Source: Pseudoalteromonas undina (lineage in GTDB: Bacteria; Pseudomonadota; Gammaproteobacteria; Enterobacterales; Alteromonadaceae). From it: a DNA stretch of 64,000 bases. Made by a program: the position numbers and the translations under genes. The notes beneath the pieces were generated by a model. It made no database searches. It saw only the letters and a list, made by a program, of their open reading frames with translations, and had not been told where the DNA came from. The number at the start of each line of letters is the position of its first letter. Position 1 is the stretch's first letter. The DNA is taken from assembly GCF_000238275.3 (NCBI RefSeq), contig NZ_AHCF03000004.1:1-64000 (forward strand), written 5' to 3'. Positions 1-8,961 of this stretch are shown one piece after another.

Positions 1-69
1 TATTTAACCATACTTAAACTTCTTTATTTATACTAAGCAATATTAAAGGCGTAAAATTATTTTATATGT

Positions 70-88
70 CATGTATTTAAAATGCATG
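70..88. promoter_or_regulatory. Imperfect palindrome, candidate ParA operator
   Basis: A 19-bp imperfect palindrome, CATGyATTTwAAATrCATG, matches its own reverse complement at 16 of 19 positions. It lies just upstream of the parA promoter. ParA proteins of the P1/F type carry an N-terminal helix-turn-helix and repress their own operon, so this is a reasonable operator candidate. The role is inferred from position and symmetry only. Confidence 0.4.
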
Positions 89-104
89 TCGCCTTAAATA
101 GTTG

Positions 105-133
105 TTTACAGCTAATTGAATGGACATTATACT
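105..133 (+). promoter_or_regulatory. parAB sigma-70 promoter
   Basis: TTTACA at 105-110 and TATACT at 128-133 are separated by 17 bp. Each matches the sigma-70 consensus at five of six positions. The parA start codon follows 26 bp later with a GAGG ribosome binding site. Confidence 0.6.
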
Positions 134-159
134 AAACGCCTAACTTTGAGGAATAAAGT

Positions 160-1398
160 ATGTCTATCAATAATAATGCGCTAGATACCTACCGACTTTT
201 GAAAGCAACCGCAGAAGTTGCTGAAAAATCACTAGAAGGACGTATTCAACATTACCGCGCCCATCTTAAGTCTGAAGAAAAAGAATTAAGAACCTACACC
301 CAAAAAGCCGCTGCTGATTTACTTGGTTGTAATAATCGTACCTTAAAAAGACGCCATGACAATGGTGATTTTGACGATTTAAACATAAAACGCGGTGCAA
401 ACGGTCATTACGCTTATACGTTGGTTAATATTTTTGCCATGGCCGATATAATGGATATAAAACCCGATCATCGTGCACCGACAGACAAACTCCAAGTTAT
501 TGTTATTAATTCACTAAAAGGTGGTTGTGGTAAAACAACGAGCATGGTTAATATTGCTGCAGCACTTGCCACTACTAACATCAAGCGTTACCGAATTGGT
601 ATTATCGATTTAGATCCGCAGGGGTCATCATCTAGCTTTTTCCCATCTTCTGAGCCCGATCCAATTACTGTTGGTGATTTAATGCGTGACTGCATTGATC
701 TTGAAGAAGGTGAAACCTGGCCTGAATTTGTTTCAAACTCTTTTTTACCAACTCATATTCCTAATATTCGTGTTTTACCCTCAGGTATGGATGATTTTTA
801 TTTTGAACACGAAACTGCAACTTTGCTTAAAGACACCTCAAACTATGAACAAACTCGCCATTACCATAAGCTGTTAGAGCGTGTTATCGAGCCAGTAAAA
901 GATGAATTTGATATTTTACTAATTGATACAGCTCCTACTCTTAACTTTATGTTTTATAATGCATTAATGGCTTCTACAGCGATGCTTATACCGGTTCATC
1001 CTGAAGCGGTAGACTTTGATGCTAATAATAAATATTTAAAACGTTTAGGTGAGATTTATCATACCGTTGCAGCTCTTGGTCACGATGGTTGGGACTTTAT
1101 GCAATTTCTGGTTACCAATTATGTAAAAGGTAATCACTCACAACGTGACATAGTTAAAGACGTAAGAAGCGCCTTTGGTCGCCAAGTCATGAGCTACCCT
1201 ATTAATCACAGCTCAGCAATTACTGCGAGTTCATCCTCGTTTAATACTATTTTTGATCAAAAAGCGTCTGACAGTTTAGCGAGTAGAGAATCGTTAATGC
1301 GCGCACAAGAAAATATCAAAGATGTTGTTGACGAACTCGAAATGCTAATTCGTTCAAATTGGCAATCTACACAATCAAAATTAAATACGCCTAAGTAA
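160..1398 (+). CDS. parA: ParA, P1/F-type (type Ia) partition ATPase
   Basis: Partition ATPase for segregation of a low-copy replicon. It probably uses the nucleoid as a matrix to position ParB-bound DNA, and also autoregulates. The 412-residue length fits type Ia proteins. A helix-turn-helix-like segment lies around residues 46-65, the deviant Walker A box KGGCGKTT at 120-127, the DLDPQG motif at 150-155 and the DFDILLIDTAP Walker B region near 250-260. The ATG is preceded by GAGG at good spacing. parB follows after 15 bp, so the two form one operon. The long N-terminal domain distinguishes it from chromosomal Soj-type ParA and points to a plasmid or secondary chromosome. No replication initiator gene is visible in the window. 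Confidence 0.95.
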   Translation: MSINNNALDTYRLLKATAEVAEKSLEGRIQHYRAHLKSEEKELRTYTQKAAADLLGCNNRTLKRRHDNGDFDDLNIKRGANGHYAYTLVNIFAMADIMDIKPDHRAPTDKLQVIVINSLKGGCGKTTSMVNIAAALATTNIKRYRIGIIDLDPQGSSSSFFPSSEPDPITVGDLMRDCIDLEEGETWPEFVSNSFLPTHIPNIRVLPSGMDDFYFEHETATLLKDTSNYEQTRHYHKLLERVIEPVKDEFDILLIDTAPTLNFMFYNALMASTAMLIPVHPEAVDFDANNKYLKRLGEIYHTVAALGHDGWDFMQFLVTNYVKGNHSQRDIVKDVRSAFGRQVMSYPINHSSAITASSSSFNTIFDQKASDSLASRESLMRAQENIKDVVDELEMLIRSNWQSTQSKLNTPK

Positions 1399-1413
1399 GG
1401 ATGTTGACTAAAA

Positions 1414-2376
1414 ATGGCTAAAAAACGTAAAAATGACACCCGCTTAGATCCCTTTGCAACCGCTGTCGGCAGTAGCAGTTTAGACGCTCTTTTAGAGCAA
1501 GCTAATGCAGGCGATGTTATTCGTATGCCTGCGCCAAGCGATCCTAATCGCGAAATCACCTTGGTTTGTAAAGTGATTGCTCATAACGAGATTGAAAAAT
1601 CGACTCAGGTTTATGGTAAAAATCGCCGTGTACAAGCGCTTTTAAACGAAAAGTCGGTATCCGATATACTTCCTGCAATTAAAGAAGATGGACGTAATCA
1701 GCACCCCGCCCTGCTTTGGGATCAAGGGGATATGAGTCTTGTTCTTGCAGGCTCAAGACGTCGCAAAGCCTGTATTTTGGCTGGTGCAGATTATCTTGTT
1801 TTGAGTTCAAGTGATTTTAATGAGCAAGATGCCAAAGTGTTAGCAGTTTCTTCGGATCAATACATTGCTCCAAGTCTTTGGGAGTTAGGTCAAGCGTATC
1901 AGCAAACTCGAAACGAACTCATTCAACAAGGCAAAAAAGGATCGTACCGCGAGATTGCCGTTATTGAAGGGGTATCGCATACCGCCATTGCGGATGCTAT
2001 TAAAGCGTATGAGCAAATATCTGCCGATGTTATAGCTCTTTACCCAACAGCTAATCATGTTGGTAGAGAAGTCGCTAAAAAGCTGATTAACGCAAAGGAG
2101 CGAGACGAGGTTGCATTTAACGAGTTAGTTGTAGCACTTGCAAGCAATGATGAAGTTAATGCCTTAGAAGCCGACGACAAGCGCGCTATGCTGATCACTA
2201 AACTATTAACCGCAGAGCCTAAAACAGCATTAAAGCGTGAGGCTGTGCTTGAAAACGACTTTATTAGTGTGCAACGTAACCTTAAAAGTGGTGACGTTTC
2301 AATAAAAATTAATAATAAAGTGATGACAGACAAGCGCTTAGAACAACTGACTAAACTATTAAGTGCTTTTAATTAG
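1414..2376 (+). CDS. parB: ParB, P1-type centromere-binding protein
   Basis: Centromere-binding partner of ParA, 320 residues, close to the length of P1 ParB. A ParB nuclease-like fold is suggested by LAGSRRRKA near residues 111-119. A helix-turn-helix lies near 177-199 (SYREIAVIEGVSHTAI), and the C-terminal region ending in KINNKVMTDKRLEQL is likely the dimer domain. In P1 ParB the two DNA-binding parts read two different short boxes, A and B. The stop codon overlaps the first of several bipartite repeats, which is where a parS site is expected. A GGATG ribosome binding site precedes the ATG. Confidence 0.93.
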   Translation: MAKKRKNDTRLDPFATAVGSSSLDALLEQANAGDVIRMPAPSDPNREITLVCKVIAHNEIEKSTQVYGKNRRVQALLNEKSVSDILPAIKEDGRNQHPALLWDQGDMSLVLAGSRRRKACILAGADYLVLSSSDFNEQDAKVLAVSSDQYIAPSLWELGQAYQQTRNELIQQGKKGSYREIAVIEGVSHTAIADAIKAYEQISADVIALYPTANHVGREVAKKLINAKERDEVAFNELVVALASNDEVNALEADDKRAMLITKLLTAEPKTALKREAVLENDFISVQRNLKSGDVSIKINNKVMTDKRLEQLTKLLSAFN

Positions 2377-2700
2377 TTAGTAATATCGTGATCTGTAAAG
2401 GGGGGTAGGTTAGTTAAATAGTGATCTAGCCCTCTTAATTAGTTAGTAAAAATCTGATCTTCCGTGGTGATAAAAAGCAAAAAAAGCCCGATAAACCACT
2501 AAGGATCGTATTTTTACTAACTAAACCTGCTCTATTTGATTAAATTGCTACCTTGTTAGTAAAAACCTGATCTACTCCTAGCAAAACCTCCCTGTTAAGT
2601 TAATTTATTGTTTTTATTTTGTAATTTAAACGCCTTTTTTTAGTGAGTAAAATTAAACAATCCTTATAAACCAATTTTTTACTAACCAATCAGATCCAAC
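2373..2700. repeat. Left cluster of bipartite GATC-containing repeats (parS- or iteron-like)
   Basis: Six copies of a roughly 22-bp element lie in the gene-free 415 bp after parB. Typical form is TTAGTTAGTAAAAATCTGATCT. Positions are 2373-2396 (+), 2408-2429 (+), 2439-2462 (+), 2503-2524 (-), 2553-2575 (+) and 2676-2697 (rearranged). Each has a TTAGTAA-like part and a GATC-containing part. In the last copy the two parts come in the opposite order. All six contain a Dam site. The same element recurs at 61.6-62.0 kb. A partition site is my first choice because the cluster touches parB; replication iterons are the alternative. The rest of the spacer is A+T-rich with nothing else recognised. Confidence 0.65.
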
Positions 2701-2791
2701 CAGTTTATTTTAAAAATAATATTGCTTTAGCTCAGCGTTGATAAGACATATACTGGAAAAATTGTTTTTAAATTTTAATACTTTGAGTGAC

Positions 2792-5700
2792 ATGTCTGCT
2801 AACTTATCAAAAAATGATTTAATGGCTATTTTTGAAGAAATTAAAAATGAGCAGGCTACCCAGTTTCCTCTTTCTGAGCGATTCATAAAAAAATTGTTTA
2901 AACCCGCGGTGTTAGCAAAAGGTAAGTCGTATTATAAAAACGGCCAAATAAGTTGGTTAGAACATAATGCTGATTTTTCTGTTGTTGATTCTACTGTGCA
3001 AGGCGATAAGGGCATTGCGTTTAACCAACGAATTGAGATCAGTAAATTACCAACTGGCTATTCAGTCGACACACACTGTACTTGTAATGTTAAAACTAAA
3101 TGCCGCCATTTGGCTGCAATTTTGTTAAAACTTAAAATTGAACACTCAGGTGAATACGGCGAAGACTATTTTATTAATGACTGGTTTAGCGAACTTAGCT
3201 CGCTTAAAAACACCGATCAAGCTCATCCATCACAAGTGTTACTGTTTGTATTAGATATTGAAAACGATAAAGTATTTTTAACACCTAAAATTGCCAACTA
3301 CGATAAAAATAATAATTATGCATTAGGTCGCAATTTAACTGAGCAACAGCTTAATAGTTTTGTAACCCCTAGCGACCTGCTAGAAAGTGATTTTAGATTA
3401 TATAGCTGGATCCGCTCGCAAAATGCGGTCGGTAATATTGAACTCAAAGGTCAATGGGGCTTTAACGCGCTGCAGCAATTACTAGCTACAGAACGATTAT
3501 TTTTACAGCGTTCGCGAGTACCTATAAAAGCGCAACCTGGCTTACCCCTAAATTTTGTTTGGGAAAAACAAAAAGAAGTCACCCAGTTAAAAATTCACCT
3601 AGATCAAATTCCTAATTGGGCGTTAATTAAAACTACACCGCCCATCTACTTAGATTTAGATAAATATAAGCTAGGCCGCATTCGCACGCCGCTCAGTGCG
3701 GACGAAATTGCTCATTTACAAACAATACCAGCACTTCACGATACAAACTTTGATCGAATTTATAAGCAGCTTGCTGATAATTTTGGTGCCGGTGTTATTC
3801 CCCATCCTACTAATGCACCAAGCATGCCTGTTAAGTCGTTGAGTAATGCCGTACTTAAAGTCAGCATGTCGGGCTCAGTAATGGCTATTTCGTTATCGTT
3901 TAAGTATAAAAATAAAAACTACTTAGCAGGTACAGCGCCTGAAAAACTAATAAACAGTGCATTTGAAAACACCGTTACCAACGAGCTGGTCAACTTAGGC
4001 TTTGATTTTTGTAAAGGGGGTTTACACAGCGAGTTTATTTTTAGTCAGGAATCGGCTATTCACTTACACTGGTTAGCGCATGAGGTGTTACCAAGCTTTA
4101 AGCAACGTGGCTGGCAAGTATCAATGAGCAAAATAAATATTGCCGATACTAAAAACCAAATTTCCTTGCATGTAAACAGAGCTGCTGGGCATCAAATGCA
4201 TTGCAAAGTTGTGCTTAACGATACCAAAGTGGCCACTTTATTTAATGTAAATAATAAACTGTTTGAATCGTTAAATCGTCAAAGCGAATTGTTTTATTAC
4301 TATCCCGTTGGCCGTCAATTTGGAGTTATAGATAAAGCTGCGTTTAATTTATTAATTGAGTTTAAATTGCGATTTGAGTTTATTAAAACGCGCGACGAAT
4401 TTAATATTCCACTTTCATACTTACCTGAGTTAGTTAAGCACACAGCCATTAATGTTGAGTTACATGATCCGTCATTAGAGCGCTACCTTGATGAGCTAAG
4501 CAATGACGCGCTGTTATCGCCCAATATCGCCATTCATGGCTTACACGATTCTGTGGTGCTTAGAGAATACCAGCAAGAAGGCGTAGCTTGGCTTAACTTT
4601 TTAAAGCGTAATCAGCTAGGTGGTATTTTAGCGGACGATATGGGCTTGGGTAAAACTTTGCAGGTGATCGCTTATTTAGCCAGTTCTTATAATACTCCGC
4701 AGGCTGGCCCTACGCTTATTGTTTGCCCAACAAGCTTAGTGAGTAATTGGCAAAACGAAATTAACAAGTTTGCTAAAAACTTAAAAGTGACCACTATTTT
4801 TGGTGCACACCGTAATGATGCGTTGAAACACTTGGCACAAGCACAGTGTATATTAACCACCTATCCGTTATTAAAACGTGACATTGCTTATTATTCGCCA
4901 CTGTATTTTGAAAACATTATTCTTGATGAAGCGCAGTATATTAAAAATGATACGGCACAGGTATCGCGGTTAGTCAAACGTTTGAATGCCGACTTTAAGC
5001 TTTGCTTAAGTGGTACCCCAATTGAGAACAATTTATTTGAATTAAAGTCGTTACTCGATTTTGCTATGCCTTCGCTATTAGGTTCCCAGGCACACTTTAA
5101 GCAGCACTTTCAAGGTCCTATTGAGCGCGAAAGTAACATTGAGCGTGCAGAGCAGTTAAAAGCGTTAATTATGCCGTTTATTTTGCGCCGTACTAAAGCC
5201 CAAGTGGCTCAAGAACTGCCGCAAAAAACGGAGCTTGTTAAAGAGTTTGAATTTGAGCCTAAACAAAAAGACATGTACCAAGGCATAACTCACGCGCTTG
5301 AAGAAAAACTCATTGATTTATTTGCCGAACAAGGCGTACAAAAAAGTAAACTCGCTTTTTTAGAGGCACTATTAAAACTTCGCCAAATTTGTTGTCATCC
5401 TAAGCTGATTGAGCCAGAAACTGACGCAGCCAGTGCTAAGTTAGAATGGTTATCAAGCCATTTACCTTTAATGCTTAGCCTTGGTCGTAAAGTGATTATA
5501 TTTAGCCAGTTTACCTCTGCGCTTGATTTAATTGCAGAGCGCTTAAATACACTTAATATTAAATTTAGCATGTTAACTGGGCAAACGCGCCATCGCGATA
5601 AAGTGATAGACGAATTCACCAGTGGCACTACTTCGGTATTTTTAATTAGCTTAAAAGCAGGTGGCACAGGGCTTAATTTAACCCAAGCCGATACCGTTAT

Positions 5701-5938
5701 TCATTTTGATCCTTGGTGGAATCCAGCTGTTGAAAAGCAAGCGACCGATCGTGCTTATCGTATTGGCCAAACTAATCCGGTATTTGTATATAAATTGATT
5801 ATGGCTAACTCTATTGAACAAAAGGTGTTTCAAATGCAGCAAGATAAACAAGCGCTTGTAGATGCATTATTTACTGAAAAATCAATGAGTTTTACCCAGT
5901 TTGATGAACAACAAATGTTGTCTTTAATTAAAAGTTAA
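2792..5938 (+). CDS. SNF2-family DEAD/DEAH helicase with SWIM zinc finger
   Basis: Large Swi2/Snf2-type ATPase of 1048 residues, expected to translocate on double-stranded DNA and remodel protein-DNA complexes. A SWIM zinc finger (CTC...CRH) is encoded at about 3077-3114, near residues 95-107. The SNF2 ATPase core has Walker A DDMGLGKT near residue 614 and DEAQ near residue 711. The C-terminal helicase lobe carries the sequences GTGLNL and DPWWNPAVE. An upstream TTG at 2738 is in frame, but the ATG at 2792 follows GAGTG and starts a better N-terminus. The architecture resembles bacterial HepA/RapA-like stand-alone helicases. Substrate and partner are unknown. It is monocistronic and ends before the sRNA array. 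Confidence 0.9.
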   Translation: MSANLSKNDLMAIFEEIKNEQATQFPLSERFIKKLFKPAVLAKGKSYYKNGQISWLEHNADFSVVDSTVQGDKGIAFNQRIEISKLPTGYSVDTHCTCNVKTKCRHLAAILLKLKIEHSGEYGEDYFINDWFSELSSLKNTDQAHPSQVLLFVLDIENDKVFLTPKIANYDKNNNYALGRNLTEQQLNSFVTPSDLLESDFRLYSWIRSQNAVGNIELKGQWGFNALQQLLATERLFLQRSRVPIKAQPGLPLNFVWEKQKEVTQLKIHLDQIPNWALIKTTPPIYLDLDKYKLGRIRTPLSADEIAHLQTIPALHDTNFDRIYKQLADNFGAGVIPHPTNAPSMPVKSLSNAVLKVSMSGSVMAISLSFKYKNKNYLAGTAPEKLINSAFENTVTNELVNLGFDFCKGGLHSEFIFSQESAIHLHWLAHEVLPSFKQRGWQVSMSKINIADTKNQISLHVNRAAGHQMHCKVVLNDTKVATLFNVNNKLFESLNRQSELFYYYPVGRQFGVIDKAAFNLLIEFKLRFEFIKTRDEFNIPLSYLPELVKHTAINVELHDPSLERYLDELSNDALLSPNIAIHGLHDSVVLREYQQEGVAWLNFLKRNQLGGILADDMGLGKTLQVIAYLASSYNTPQAGPTLIVCPTSLVSNWQNEINKFAKNLKVTTIFGAHRNDALKHLAQAQCILTTYPLLKRDIAYYSPLYFENIILDEAQYIKNDTAQVSRLVKRLNADFKLCLSGTPIENNLFELKSLLDFAMPSLLGSQAHFKQHFQGPIERESNIERAEQLKALIMPFILRRTKAQVAQELPQKTELVKEFEFEPKQKDMYQGITHALEEKLIDLFAEQGVQKSKLAFLEALLKLRQICCHPKLIEPETDAASAKLEWLSSHLPLMLSLGRKVIIFSQFTSALDLIAERLNTLNIKFSMLTGQTRHRDKVIDEFTSGTTSVFLISLKAGGTGLNLTQADTVIHFDPWWNPAVEKQATDRAYRIGQTNPVFVYKLIMANSIEQKVFQMQQDKQALVDALFTEKSMSFTQFDEQQMLSLIKS

Positions 5939-5957
5939 AAATTAACAATAATTTTTT

Positions 5958-5984
5958 GAACTTATTTGAATTGTGGGCGTCTAT
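5958..5984 (+). promoter_or_regulatory. Sigma-E-like promoter of sRNA unit 1
   Basis: GAACTT at 5958-5963 and GTCTAT at 5979-5984 are separated by 15 bp. This fits the RpoE/ECF promoter pattern GAACTT-N15/16-GTCTAA. The same layout precedes both following units, at 6137-6163 and 6302-6328. Confidence 0.6.
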
Positions 5985-5989
5985 TAATA

Positions 5990-6097
5990 CAGCTTGGTTA
6001 AATTGCAGTTTCTCCAAGTTTTCATGTTGATATCCCATATAGTAGTTACTAGACATAGTAATGATTAAGCCAGCCAGTTCAGCGCTGGCTTTTTTTT
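5990..6097 (+). ncRNA. Candidate sRNA, unit 1 of three tandem copies
   Basis: Predicted transcript of about 108 nt. It has a first stem CTTGG (5993-5997) with CCAAG (6014-6018), an unpaired conserved TTTCATGTTGATATCCC (6020-6036), a second stem TTACTA/TAGTAA (6046-6061), and a Rho-independent terminator GCCAGC/GCTGGC plus a T tract (6069-6097). Stem 1 differs from units 2 and 3 by paired changes, which supports a conserved RNA fold. No ORF fits. The start site is inferred from the promoter. Confidence 0.65.
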
Positions 6098-6136
6098 GCC
6101 TGAATATTTTAAACTATTTTATTTTAAAATATTTTT

Positions 6137-6163
6137 GAACTAATCAATAATAGCTGGGTCTAT
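6137..6163 (+). promoter_or_regulatory. Sigma-E-like promoter of sRNA unit 2
   Basis: GAACTA at 6137-6142 and GTCTAT at 6158-6163 are separated by 15 bp. The spacer sequence differs from the other two units while both hexamers and their spacing are kept, as expected for a selected promoter. Confidence 0.6.
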
Positions 6164-6168
6164 TAATA

Positions 6169-6271
6169 TGCTTGTAGTTGATATGTTGTTATACAAGTTT
6201 CATGTTGATTTCCCTGTTTGATTACTAATTTAGTAATATTGAGCCAGCTTTATTAGCTGGCTTTTTTTATG
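6169..6271 (+). ncRNA. Candidate sRNA, unit 2 of three tandem copies
   Basis: Predicted RNA of about 100 nt. Stem 1 is CTTGTA (6171-6176) with TACAAG (6192-6197). The unpaired block TTTCATGTTGATTTCCC spans 6198-6214. Stem 2 is ATTACTAA/TTAGTAAT (6221-6237). The terminator is GCCAGC/GCTGGC followed by seven T (6243-6268). The reverse complement of the unpaired block reads GGGAAATCAACATGAAA, which looks like a ribosome binding site and start codon, so base pairing to translation starts is plausible. Confidence 0.68.
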
Positions 6272-6301
6272 CTCTAAATTCAACTTTTTAAAAATTATTT
6301 T

Positions 6302-6328
6302 GAACTAATTTAATCAGGACGCGTCTAC
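6302..6328 (+). promoter_or_regulatory. Sigma-E-like promoter of sRNA unit 3
   Basis: GAACTA at 6302-6307 and GTCTAC at 6323-6328 are separated by 15 bp, the same layout as in units 1 and 2. Confidence 0.6.
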
Positions 6329-6333
6329 TATTA

Positions 6334-6432
6334 TGCTTGTAGTGATGTGTTGTTATACAAGTTTCATGTTGATTTCCCTGTTTGATTACTGATTAAGTAA
6401 TATTGAGCCAGCTTTAATAGCTGGCTTTTTTT
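6334..6432 (+). ncRNA. Candidate sRNA, unit 3 of three tandem copies
   Basis: Predicted RNA of about 98 nt, nearly identical to unit 2 in the core. Stem 1 is CTTGTA/TACAAG (6336-6341 and 6356-6361). The conserved unpaired block spans 6362-6378. Stem 2 is ATTACT/AGTAAT, with its loop changed relative to unit 2. The terminator GCCAGC/GCTGGC plus T tract spans 6407-6432. Each unit has its own promoter and terminator, as in multicopy sRNAs such as Qrr or OmrA/B, although the sequence is not one I recognise. Confidence 0.68.
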
Positions 6433-6518
6433 ATGCGCTTAATTTAGTGCGTTACCCCTACTGCTAAAGAGCGTTATTCGTTATGATGGCATGTCACTAA
6501 ATTTTAAAAGTTTATTTT

Positions 6519-7988
6519 ATGTTTACTTCGTTTTTATCCCATTTAGATTGGTTAAGTGTAAGTGCTGGCGCTATAACAGGCATGGCTATTTGTGGTGTTG
6601 TATCAATGCAATTAAGCAAAAAAATAAAGCGCCAAGTAAATGAGCAACAACAACAGTTAATGCTATTACAAAGCCAGCATGAGCAAACGCAAAGCCAATA
6701 TGCCGCGTTGGTTGAAGAGCACGATTTATTAGGGCTTACTCATCAAGAGCAACGGGATCAGTCTCAGCATTTTAAAACCCGTTTAACCGAGCAAGAAAAA
6801 CAAAGCCAACTTTATAATCAATATTGGCGTAAAGCCGAAGCCGAGCTAACCGCCCTGCGCGAGCAATACAATCTGCGCGATGTAGAGCTTAATAATATAC
6901 GCACTACCCTTGAGCAAAAGCAGCAACATTTTAGTGAACAACTCGTCCATATAGAGCAAAGTAAAGAAACGCTTAAAAAAGAATTTGAAAATTTAGCTAA
7001 CCAAATATTAGAAGAAAAGTCGCAAAAATTTAAAACCCTCAATCAAGAAAGCATAGAGCAGTTACTTAAGCCGGTTCAAGGTGAGCTAAAAGGCTTTAGA
7101 GATAAAATGGAGTCTATTCACGTTGAAGACTTACAGCAACGTGCTGCACTTAAAACTGAGCTGCTGCATTTACAAGCCAAAAGCCAAGCAATTACCGAGC
7201 AGGCCGATAAGCTAAGCAATGCCTTACAAGGGCAAAAGAAAACCCAAGGTAATTGGGGCGAGTTAATGCTTGAAAACGTGCTTGATAGCGCAGGCCTGCG
7301 CGCTGGCACCGATTACAAGCGAGAAGTGTCGTTTAATACCGAAGACGGCCGTTTGCGCCCTGATGTTGTGGTGTATTTACCTCAAGGTCGCCACTTAGTG
7401 ATTGATGCAAAAACATCGTTAAATGCCTACACCCGTTATGTAAATGCCGAAACAGAGCTTGAGTCTCAACAAGCGATTAAAGAGCATGTAAATGCCGTAA
7501 CTGCCCGTATAAATGAGCTGGCCAGTAAATCGTATGACCGCCTACCAGGGATAAACTCGCCTGAGGTTGTTATTATGTTTGTACCCATAGAATCCGCCTT
7601 TGTAGAAGCACTTAAATACCAAAGCGACATTTACCAGCAAGCAATAGAAAAAAACATTTTGGTTGCTACCCCTACTACCCTGCTAACCAGTTTAAATATT
7701 GTTAAACAGTTATGGCGCTTTGAAGAGCAAACTAAATATTCAAAAGAGCTGGCTAATCGTGCTGAGCGTTTTTACAGTAAACTCAACGGCTTTTTAACTA
7801 GTATGGAAGGTGTGGGTAAACAGCTTGATAAAGCCAAAGAAACTTACGATAAAGCATTTTCTCAGTTATACCGTGGTAAAGGTAACTTAATTAAACAAGC
7901 CTCAGAATTTAAGGAGCTGGGTGTATCGGTGCAAAAAGAGTTACCTCAAGAAAGCGTTGAACGCGCTCACTTAGAGCTTGATGAATAA
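6519..7988 (+). CDS. rmuC: RmuC-family DNA recombination protein
   Basis: RmuC-type protein of 489 residues, near the family's usual length. Family members are linked to limiting inversions at short inverted repeats and contain a nuclease-like fold. One membrane segment lies near residues 13-32, a long glutamine-rich coiled coil spans about 35-230, and the conserved core (KTQGNWGELMLENVL, then LVIDAKTSLNAY) follows. The N-terminal anchor suggests it sits at the inner membrane. The start is the first ATG; its ribosome binding site is weak. It is preceded by the three sRNA units and has no co-directional partner within 100 bp. Confidence 0.92.
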   Translation: MFTSFLSHLDWLSVSAGAITGMAICGVVSMQLSKKIKRQVNEQQQQLMLLQSQHEQTQSQYAALVEEHDLLGLTHQEQRDQSQHFKTRLTEQEKQSQLYNQYWRKAEAELTALREQYNLRDVELNNIRTTLEQKQQHFSEQLVHIEQSKETLKKEFENLANQILEEKSQKFKTLNQESIEQLLKPVQGELKGFRDKMESIHVEDLQQRAALKTELLHLQAKSQAITEQADKLSNALQGQKKTQGNWGELMLENVLDSAGLRAGTDYKREVSFNTEDGRLRPDVVVYLPQGRHLVIDAKTSLNAYTRYVNAETELESQQAIKEHVNAVTARINELASKSYDRLPGINSPEVVIMFVPIESAFVEALKYQSDIYQQAIEKNILVATPTTLLTSLNIVKQLWRFEEQTKYSKELANRAERFYSKLNGFLTSMEGVGKQLDKAKETYDKAFSQLYRGKGNLIKQASEFKELGVSVQKELPQESVERAHLELDE

Positions 7989-8092
7989 ACACCGCACATA
8001 ATTTTTGCGCACTGAGGTTGTGCATTTATGTGGCTAGTTATTTACTAACGGCGCAGGCACTATAATAATATCTGTCCTTTAGGATTAATCAC

Positions 8093-8890
8093 ATGCAACG
8101 CCCAACCGTTTTTTTCATTTCACATGGTGGCGGCCCAATGCCATTACTAGGTGATGCCAACCATGCAGAAATGCGAGCCTGCTTAGAACAAGTTGCCGCT
8201 AAAATCCCAAAGCCTTCTGCTATCTTAATGGTCAGCGCGCATTGGGAAGCTCAACCAATTAGTATAACGGCGCACTCTTCACCGCCGCTTATTTACGATT
8301 ACTACGGTTTTCCTAAGCAGGCGTATCAATTAACTTACCCTTGTGCTGGCCAGCCGCAACTTGCTAATTTAGTACAACAAGCGATCGCAACACGTAATAT
8401 TGACTCAAAACTCGATCCACAGCGTGGCTACGATCACGGTATGTTTGTACCGTTAAAAATTATGTACCCAGAGGCCGACATTCCTTGTGTGCAAATATCC
8501 TTGCACCCAAGCCTCGATCCGTTAATGCATGTTGAAATTGGTAAAGCGCTGCAAAGTATTGATTACGATAACTTATTAATTATAGGCTCAGGCTTTACCT
8601 TCCATAATATGCGCGCTTTTGGTGTTACCCAATCAAGCGATGTTAATCAGCAAAATCAGGCATTTGAAAATTGGCTGGTAAGCACAGTCGCAGATCAAAC
8701 ATTAACCGAGCAGCAGCGTGAACAGCAATTATTAGCATGGCAGCAAGCTCCAGCTGCACGCTTTAATCACCCCAGAGAAGAGCACTTGTTACCACTACAT
8801 GTATGCTATGGCGCTGCTATGTGTTCAAGCACTGAGGTATTTGAATTAAATATTGCCAATAAGCGAGCCAGTATGTATTTGTGGCAATAA
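8093..8890 (+). CDS. DODA-type extradiol ring-cleavage dioxygenase (YgiD-like)
   Basis: Member of the LigB/DODA class of extradiol dioxygenases, related to E. coli YgiD, which opens the ring of 4,5-DOPA. The 265-residue length is typical. Likely metal and catalytic histidines are visible in HGGGP (His11), SAHWE (His50), YDHGMFVP (His115) and HPREEHLLPL (His226 and His231). No signal peptide is seen, so it is cytoplasmic and probably Fe(II) or Zn dependent. The gene stands alone and ends at a strong terminator. The natural substrate cannot be read from the sequence. Confidence 0.88.
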   Translation: MQRPTVFFISHGGGPMPLLGDANHAEMRACLEQVAAKIPKPSAILMVSAHWEAQPISITAHSSPPLIYDYYGFPKQAYQLTYPCAGQPQLANLVQQAIATRNIDSKLDPQRGYDHGMFVPLKIMYPEADIPCVQISLHPSLDPLMHVEIGKALQSIDYDNLLIIGSGFTFHNMRAFGVTQSSDVNQQNQAFENWLVSTVADQTLTEQQREQQLLAWQQAPAARFNHPREEHLLPLHVCYGAAMCSSTEVFELNIANKRASMYLWQ

Positions 8891-8892
8891 TA

Positions 8893-8925
8893 AAAAACAC
8901 GCCAGACTTTACTAGGCGTGTTTTT
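8893..8925 (+). terminator. Rho-independent terminator after the dioxygenase
   Basis: AAAAACACGCC pairs with GGCGTGTTTTT across an 11-nt loop. It could serve both this gene and the convergent MBL-fold gene. Confidence 0.8.
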
Positions 8926-8961
8926 GGTTCTTCTGCATTTATTGCAGCGGTTAAGCGGCAA

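Noticed and set aside
1..2376. Replication initiator gene expected near parAB
   Set aside because: No such gene is found in the window; the origin cannot be placed from this sequence alone.
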